Part shown: positions 59,411-64,000 of the stretch, one piece after another
How positions within the stretch are numbered: the stretch's first letter is position 1
Layout: every line of letters starts with the position of its first letter
Assembly: GCA_945873205.1 (NCBI GenBank)
Contig: CAMCCC010000008.1
Location: forward strand, 1-64,000
Direction of reading: 5' to 3'
DNA: 64,000 nucleotides
Source: an uncultured bacterium
GTDB taxonomy: Bacteria; Bacillota; Clostridia; Oscillospirales; Oscillospiraceae
Translations under genes and position numbers: made by a program
Notes under the pieces: model-generated
What the model was told of the DNA's origin: nothing
What the model saw: only the letters and a program-made list of their open reading frames with translations
Database searches by the model: none

Positions 59411-61624
59411 ATGAAACGAAGTATATCCTTACTCCTGGCCCTGACCCTGCTGCTCACCATGGCGGGCTGCGCAGGGAAAGACCCGGAAGCCACCCCAGTG
59501 CAACCGGGGACGGAAGCTGCCCCCATAGCCGCCCAGACCCAAATGCAGCCGGGCTATGTGCTGCAAGAGCTTCCCGGCCCGGACTGGCTCTGGGACTGTA
59601 CTTACCTGATAGACGGCTGGGACACCTGGGGCGACACCATTTGGATCGGGCGCTCCGCACTCGGCGCCGTTCCTACCGTTGCCAGCTATGACACGCTGAA
59701 CGATAGCTGGCAGCGCTATGAGCTGGACATCGGGGAAGCCCGCTACCCCTATCTGGAGTGCATCTCTGCCGCGGAAGACTGCCTCTGGGTGCTGCTGAAG
59801 GAGTGGTACTCCGCGGAGGAGATGGCTGCCAGAGATTTCTCTGATGCCCGGGATGACTATTATGTGCTGCGGCTGGATCTGACCACCGGAGACTCCGTGT
59901 GCAGCCGGGTGCCCTTCCAGGGGGACCCCAGCACCGAAAGCAGCAGCCCCATGTTCAACCGCCTGATTGCCGTGGATGGTGAGCGGGCGCTGCTGACCAG
60001 CGAAGCCTCTGCCTATGTGATTGACACCCAGGCCAATATTCTTGCCCAGCCGGCAATCAGCCTGACCGCTGCCGGCGACTATTACCGGGTGAACAATGTG
60101 CCCTATTTCTGGACGGAGCGGGGCTCTGCACCGCTGGATCTAACTACCTTCCAGTTCGGACCGGACATCGGCACCCAGATTAACAGCCAGTTCAGCAGCA
60201 ATGCCGGTCGTTTCCTGCATACGGAGGAAAAGCAGCTCTTCGTCTATGACCCAGCCACCGGGGAGGACAGTGCGCTTTTCAACTGGCTGGATGTGGCCCT
60301 CAGCTACCGAACCATGGGCGGTTGGTTCGGGCTGGAAAACGCCCGGGGAGAAATTTTCTATCCCATGGGCAAGGGTATGGTCAAGGTGACGGAGGGCATG
60401 GTGCCGGTGAAAAAGCCTCTGGTCCTGGCCTGCTTTGGTGACAGCAGCGGTGAGATGTACCAGTACCAGAACAGCAGCTTCTCCTGCTCTGAGGAGATGA
60501 TGGACGCCATCGTCCGCTTCAACAATACCGACCCGGAGTACCGCATCCAGATCCGCCCCATTGTCTACAGCGGCGAGGCGGAGCTGAACCGCCTGCTGAT
60601 TGGATTGGCCACTGCCGATGATATTGACCTGCTGGATACCAGCTTCCTGCCGGAGTCGGCCCAGTCCACCGGCCTGCTGGAGGATATGCTGCCCTATCTG
60701 GACGGGGATGACAGCATCAGCCGGGAGGATTTTGTTGAGCCGCTGCTGAATGCCATGCTGAAAAAGGGGCACTTGTATGCGTACACCACCAAGTTCACCA
60801 TGCTGACCATCCTCACCGCAGCGGAGAACTTTCCCGGCCGTGAGAACTGGACGGTGGAGAACATCCAAAACCTGATGGCGGAGCACCCGGAGGCGCTGCC
60901 CATCGTCCACTGGATGGACAAGGACATGCAGAAGAAGATTTTCACCTGGGCGGCCTCTGCGGAGTTTATTGACTGGGACAATGCAGCCTGCTCCTTTGAC
61001 AGCCCCACCTTCTTACACTGGCTGGAGCTGCTCCAAACCCTGCCCGCCGGCGGGGAGTATGTGGATGCACCCAAGCTGATGATGCTCAGCTATGACCTGG
61101 CGAACGAGGCAGGCATTCAGGCACGGGATGCCATGGGTGAGGGCTATGTGGCTGCCGGCTTCCCGGAGACGGCGGGCACCGGCAGCTACTTCCTGCCCCT
61201 GGGCACCAGCCTAGATGAATGGCGCTACCCTCTGGGCGTGAACACCCAGCTGGGTATGATGGCTGCCGGCGGGCATAAGGAGGGAGCCTGGCGCTTTGTC
61301 CGCACTCTGATGCAGGGTGAGGAGGAGACCAATGTGATGTATGGCATTCCAGCTTTCAAAACCGCCTTTGAGCGGGCGCTGGAGGGCAGCATCCAGAAGG
61401 TATCTTTTGTGGGAAACGAGAATACGGATCTCTTCAATGCTCAGGACGCGGAACTTCTGCGTCAGCAGGTGTATCACAGCCAGAAAGCCGCCCACCTGGA
61501 CCAGGCGGTTATCACTCTCATAGGAAATGAGCTGGACGCCTTCCTGGCCGGCCAGAAAACCGCCGAAGACGCAGCCCGGCAAATTCAAAGCCGGGTGGGC
61601 ATCTATTTGGCCGAGCAGAGCTGA
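59411..61624 (+). CDS. Large lipoprotein: propeller-like domain plus solute-binding-type domain
   Basis: This is a 737-residue lipoprotein with lipobox LTMAGC (Cys20). Residues about 50-330 look like a repeat-rich beta domain (e.g., DTWGDTIWIGRSALG, WVLLKEW, YVLRLDLTTGD, LFVYDPATGE). Residues about 350-730 resemble family 1 extracellular solute-binding proteins (AIVRFNNTDPEYRIQIRPI, ADDIDLLDTSFLPESA, FVRTLMQGEEE). No permease or ATPase is nearby, so it may serve as a sensor or scavenger rather than an import subunit. AGGAGGGAATCC precedes the ATG. Confidence 0.8.
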   Translation: MKRSISLLLALTLLLTMAGCAGKDPEATPVQPGTEAAPIAAQTQMQPGYVLQELPGPDWLWDCTYLIDGWDTWGDTIWIGRSALGAVPTVASYDTLNDSWQRYELDIGEARYPYLECISAAEDCLWVLLKEWYSAEEMAARDFSDARDDYYVLRLDLTTGDSVCSRVPFQGDPSTESSSPMFNRLIAVDGERALLTSEASAYVIDTQANILAQPAISLTAAGDYYRVNNVPYFWTERGSAPLDLTTFQFGPDIGTQINSQFSSNAGRFLHTEEKQLFVYDPATGEDSALFNWLDVALSYRTMGGWFGLENARGEIFYPMGKGMVKVTEGMVPVKKPLVLACFGDSSGEMYQYQNSSFSCSEEMMDAIVRFNNTDPEYRIQIRPIVYSGEAELNRLLIGLATADDIDLLDTSFLPESAQSTGLLEDMLPYLDGDDSISREDFVEPLLNAMLKKGHLYAYTTKFTMLTILTAAENFPGRENWTVENIQNLMAEHPEALPIVHWMDKDMQKKIFTWAASAEFIDWDNAACSFDSPTFLHWLELLQTLPAGGEYVDAPKLMMLSYDLANEAGIQARDAMGEGYVAAGFPETAGTGSYFLPLGTSLDEWRYPLGVNTQLGMMAAGGHKEGAWRFVRTLMQGEEETNVMYGIPAFKTAFERALEGSIQKVSFVGNENTDLFNAQDAELLRQQVYHSQKAAHLDQAVITLIGNELDAFLAGQKTAEDAARQIQSRVGIYLAEQS

Positions 61625-61642
61625 AAAGGGAGACCCCCAATA

Positions 61643-61684
61643 AAACCTGTCCCTGCCGCGGCTGCGGCAGGGACAGGTTTTTAT
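61643..61684. terminator. Terminator between the lipoprotein gene and the ThiF-like gene
   Basis: A 17-bp perfect stem (AAACCTGTCCCTGCCGC with its complement) and a 4-nt loop is followed by a T-run. Confidence 0.92.
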
Positions 61685-61691
61685 ATCATGA

Positions 61692-62378
61692 TTATTCCGG
61701 TTTTTTCAGATCCAGCTTGATGGTCTCAAACTCCTGATTCAGCAAATCGAAGTAGTACAGCACCCCGGTCTCCACCGGGCGGCCGATCAGCATCTTCACG
61801 CACAGCGCCGCCTGCACCGAGGCGCAGAGGGAGGGCGCGAAGCTGAGCACGCTCCGGTCCCGGAAGCTGACGCCCTCGGGGTAGAGCACGTCGATCAGCC
61901 CGTCGCCGGGCATGGAGATGGCCACCTGGGTCACCCAGCCGGAGATGGCCCCGTGAATGTAGGGCACCCCTACCTCCGCGCAGGCGTCGGCCAACACCCG
62001 CCTTGCGGGGATATTGTCCAGCCCGTCCAGCACCAGGTCACAGCCGGAGACGATCTCCTTTGCGTTGTTCCTGTCCAGATAGGCAGTGACCGGCTCCACC
62101 TCGATCCGGGGATTGATGCGCTGCACCCGGGCCTCCGCGGCCTTGGCCTTGGAGCGGCCCATCAGCGGCTGCTCGCTGAGCAGCTGCCGGTTGAAGTTGC
62201 TCTCATCAAACACGTCCCCGTCCACCGCACGGATGTAGCCCACGCCGATGCGGGATAAAAGCTCGATCAGATACCCGCCGATACCGCCGCAGCCGACAAC
62301 GGCCACCCGTTTGCTCCGCAGCAGCCTGCACTCCTGATCCGACAGGGCAGGGATATTTCTCTCATAGCGTCTTTCCAT
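61692..62378 (-). CDS. ThiF/MoeB/HesA family adenylyltransferase
   Basis: This 228-residue E1-like enzyme has the dinucleotide fold VVGCGGIGGYL (Gly29-Gly35), the RQ motif FNRQLL, and a DGLDN segment. It activates the C-terminal glycine of the MoaD-like protein encoded 2 bp upstream. The CxxC zinc motifs of canonical MoeB/ThiF are absent, and the usual catalytic Cys is not obvious. Its place by an aldehyde:ferredoxin oxidoreductase gene suggests tungstopterin or molybdopterin synthesis. Confidence 0.9.
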   Translation of the reverse strand: MERRYERNIPALSDQECRLLRSKRVAVVGCGGIGGYLIELLSRIGVGYIRAVDGDVFDESNFNRQLLSEQPLMGRSKAKAAEARVQRINPRIEVEPVTAYLDRNNAKEIVSGCDLVLDGLDNIPARRVLADACAEVGVPYIHGAISGWVTQVAISMPGDGLIDVLYPEGVSFRDRSVLSFAPSLCASVQAALCVKMLIGRPVETGVLYYFDLLNQEFETIKLDLKKPE

Positions 62379-62380
62379 TT

Positions 62381-62602
62381 TCAGCCACCTCCCACCGGCG
62401 GGAACAGGGCAACAATGTCCCCATCCTTCACTTCTGTGTCAGGGGTCTTGTGGAATCCGTTGATCAGCAAAATGGAGACTTCCCCCGCCGGGATATCCAG
62501 ATGCTCAATGATATCTCTGGCGGTAGAAAAGCCCTGGCTCTCCAGCATGACCACCTTCTCCCGCCCTTGACGCAGTGTGGCAAACAGACGAACCTCGATC
62601 AT
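62381..62602 (-). CDS. MoaD/ThiS family ubiquitin-like sulfur carrier
   Basis: This 73-residue protein has a ubiquitin-like fold and ends in PPVGGG, the C-terminal Gly-Gly that carries sulfur as a thiocarboxylate. The start ATG at 62602 follows AAAGGAGAGAAGTC. Together with the next gene (ThiF-like) it supplies sulfur for the pterin cofactor, most likely of the oxidoreductase encoded upstream. Confidence 0.9.
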   Translation of the reverse strand: MIEVRLFATLRQGREKVVMLESQGFSTARDIIEHLDIPAGEVSILLINGFHKTPDTEVKDGDIVALFPPVGGG

Positions 62603-62722
62603 GACTTCTCTCCTTTCCCGCGCCCGCCCGGGCACGGAATGATTCTATTCCGAAAGGGCCTGGCCCTTACAGACAAAGTATAGCCGAAAAGAGAAACAGC
62701 AAAAACAAAAGCAAATGGAAAA

Positions 62723-62755
62723 AGGGTGGGGCCCTTGTCCCCACCCTCTCTTATT
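62723..62755 (-). terminator. Terminator between the oxidoreductase and the MoaD-like gene
   Basis: A 9-bp stem AGGGTGGGG with its complement and a 7-nt loop is followed on the minus strand by TTTTTCC. It lies directly after the oxidoreductase stop, so the MoaD-ThiF pair may be reached by read-through or a separate promoter near 62640-62700. Confidence 0.8.
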
Positions 62756-62759
62756 ATAC

Positions 62760-64000
62760 TTACTTACCTATGCACTCGTCAAGCCCCAGCTTCTTCAAAG
62801 TTTCGTCCGTGGGGAAGGCGTTGACCCAGCCGCGAGCCTCGTAGTACTGGGGCAGGGTCAGCGGAAGCTGAGACACCATGCCCTTGGAGGGGCCGTTGAC
62901 AATGGGGTCGTTCAGCAGGCGCTTGGGCAGCCGGTCATCCTCCGGCTTCATGCCTGCGGCCTTGTTGAACATACGCTCGATGTTGTAGATGCGGTCGCCG
63001 ATCTCCAGCACCTGCTCCACGGTCCAGTTGGTGCCGGTGGCGGCGTTGAGCAGGTCGGTGTACTCCGGCGCGCCCATGGCGAAGGAGGTGAACAGGCAGT
63101 GACCCATGGAGTCAATGACGGCGGTCAGATCCTGGAAGGTCTTGGCCCAGACGGCCTTGTCGTCGGTGACGGTGCGGTCCAGCTGCTGGGGCAGACCCAG
63201 CACCTCAGGGCTGATCATGTAGCCGCGGACGTGGCAGCCACCCCGGTTGGAGGTGGCGTAGGTGATGCCGATGCCCTGGATGCCGCGGGCGTCGTAAGCG
63301 GGCATCTCCTGCTTCTTTACGCTCATGGACAGCTCCGGCATGCCGTAATGCTCGCACAGGCGGGCGGAGCCGCTGCTCATCAGCCAATCCAGCTCCGTCT
63401 CCGGGTTGCCCATCCGCTTGGTCCACTCCACCAGGGCCTTGGTGCTGCCCCACTCCAGGGGCACGCCGGCGCAGTCCTCTTCCTTGATGGCGCCCCGCTG
63501 GTAAAGCTCCATGGCGGCGGCAATGGTGCAGGGGGTGGAGATGGCGTCCAGGCCGTACTCGTTGCACAGCATGTTGCACTCGTCGATCACGTTCAGGTCA
63601 TTGTTGCCGCAGTTGGCGCCGTAGGCCCACAGCGGCTCATACTCCGGACCGCCGGTGACATGGCCGTTGACGTTGATGATGCGGCCGCAGGCGATGGGGC
63701 AGCGGTAGCAGGCGCCGGGCCGGACCAGATACTTCTCTGCCAGGGCCTCGCCGGAGATGTCCTCCGCCTGCTCGTAATAGCTCTCCTGCCAGTTCTTGGT
63801 GGGCAGGGAACCCACATTGTTGATGATGTTCACCAGGATGGCGGTGCCCAGCTGCTTCAGGCCGCTGCTGGTGACGGGGTTTGCCATCAGCACATCCATG
63901 GCCCGCTTGGTGGCGGCCTTCAGGGCCTCCTCGTCGGCAATGTTGTCCAGCTTGATGCGGCTGGACTTCACCACGATGGCTTTCAGTCTCTTGCTGCCCA
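62760..64000 (-). CDS. Aldehyde:ferredoxin oxidoreductase (tungsten enzyme), truncated by window end
   Basis: This is the C-terminal part of an AOR-family enzyme that oxidises aldehydes to acids with ferredoxin and uses a tungsten-bis-pterin and a [4Fe-4S] cluster. The visible part (about 413 residues) has the cluster motif CYRCPIAC (C-x2-C-x3-C) and a candidate fourth Cys in SMGHCLF. The frame continues through the window edge (GSKRLKAIVVKSSRIKL), so the N-terminal domain lies outside. MoaD- and ThiF-like genes follow in the same direction, consistent with cofactor supply. Confidence 0.93.
   Translation of the reverse strand, partial: GSKRLKAIVVKSSRIKLDNIADEEALKAATKRAMDVLMANPVTSSGLKQLGTAILVNIINNVGSLPTKNWQESYYEQAEDISGEALAEKYLVRPGACYRCPIACGRIINVNGHVTGGPEYEPLWAYGANCGNNDLNVIDECNMLCNEYGLDAISTPCTIAAAMELYQRGAIKEEDCAGVPLEWGSTKALVEWTKRMGNPETELDWLMSSGSARLCEHYGMPELSMSVKKQEMPAYDARGIQGIGITYATSNRGGCHVRGYMISPEVLGLPQQLDRTVTDDKAVWAKTFQDLTAVIDSMGHCLFTSFAMGAPEYTDLLNAATGTNWTVEQVLEIGDRIYNIERMFNKAAGMKPEDDRLPKRLLNDPIVNGPSKGMVSQLPLTLPQYYEARGWVNAFPTDETLKKLGLDECIGK

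Overview
The window is a GC-rich, gene-dense stretch of a low-GC-phylum (Firmicutes/Bacillota) chromosome, most likely from a gut anaerobe of the Oscillospiraceae or a close relative. The reasons are Clostridia-style gene content and order (SpoVB-like flippase, HU and RqcP; infC-rpmI-rplT; ecfA1-ecfA2-ecfT-truA; YceD-rpmF; a DUF512 radical SAM gene next to der), anaerobic enzymes (tungsten aldehyde:ferredoxin oxidoreductase, phosphate acetyltransferase), and GC-rich dispersed hairpin repeats between operons. The genus is inference. No rRNA or tRNA gene, CRISPR array, transposase, phage gene or plasmid gene was seen. Genes lie on both strands in short operons separated by clear intrinsic terminators.

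Layout. 0.1-2.5 kb: amino-acid ABC importer (minus strand). 2.7-4.9 kb: Rrf2 regulator, cysteine desulfurase and IscU scaffold, with matching candidate operators before regulator and enzyme. 5.3-7.2 kb: GntR-controlled ABC exporter with a perfect inverted-repeat operator. 7.3-9.7 kb: a histidine-kinase-like protein lacking its histidine, then gap. 9.8-14.1 kb: a small membrane peptide, an FAD enzyme behind a structured leader, SpoVB-like flippase, HU, RqcP. 14.5-17 kb: feoA-feoB. 17-19.6 kb: exported protein, double-OB SSB, deoC, small membrane protein. 19.6-21.1 kb: IF3-L35-L20 operon with leader terminator and an AUA start. 21.4-26.4 kb: hydrolase, phosphoribosyltransferase, MATE exporter, tadA, pta. 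26.5-31.6 kb: XRE regulator, lepA, a two-component system. 31.9-32.2 kb: an unannotated 27-residue peptide gene with a convergent antisense promoter, which looks like a type I toxin-antitoxin module. 32.3-36.5 kb: methyltransferase, ECF transporter core, truA. 36.7-41.3 kb: CvpA, a ClpE-like chaperone, macrodomain, rhomboid, DUF523. 41.6-45.1 kb: SGNH/MBOAT acylation pair and AzlCD exporter. 45.4-51.5 kb: EamA exporter, acetyltransferase, RlmI-like methyltransferase, asymmetric ABC-F protein, polytopic membrane protein. 51.6-54.1 kb (minus): pseudouridine synthase, CDF transporter, ABM protein. 54.2-59.3 kb: YceD, L32, a nested palindromic repeat cluster, DUF512 radical SAM protein, Der, PlsY-like protein, GNAT. 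59.4-64 kb: an orphan sensor-like lipoprotein, then ThiF-like, MoaD-like and a truncated aldehyde:ferredoxin oxidoreductase.

Most of the window is housekeeping. The most notable non-standard signals are (1) the candidate type I toxin-antitoxin module at about 31.93-32.19 kb; (2) at least two families of palindromic, possibly miniature mobile repeats placed just behind terminators, one copy flanked by a perfect 27-bp direct repeat of a terminator hairpin; (3) the nested palindrome cluster at 55.02-55.38 kb; and (4) several proteins with lost catalytic motifs (kinase without histidine, one-site ABC-F protein, divergent PlsY).
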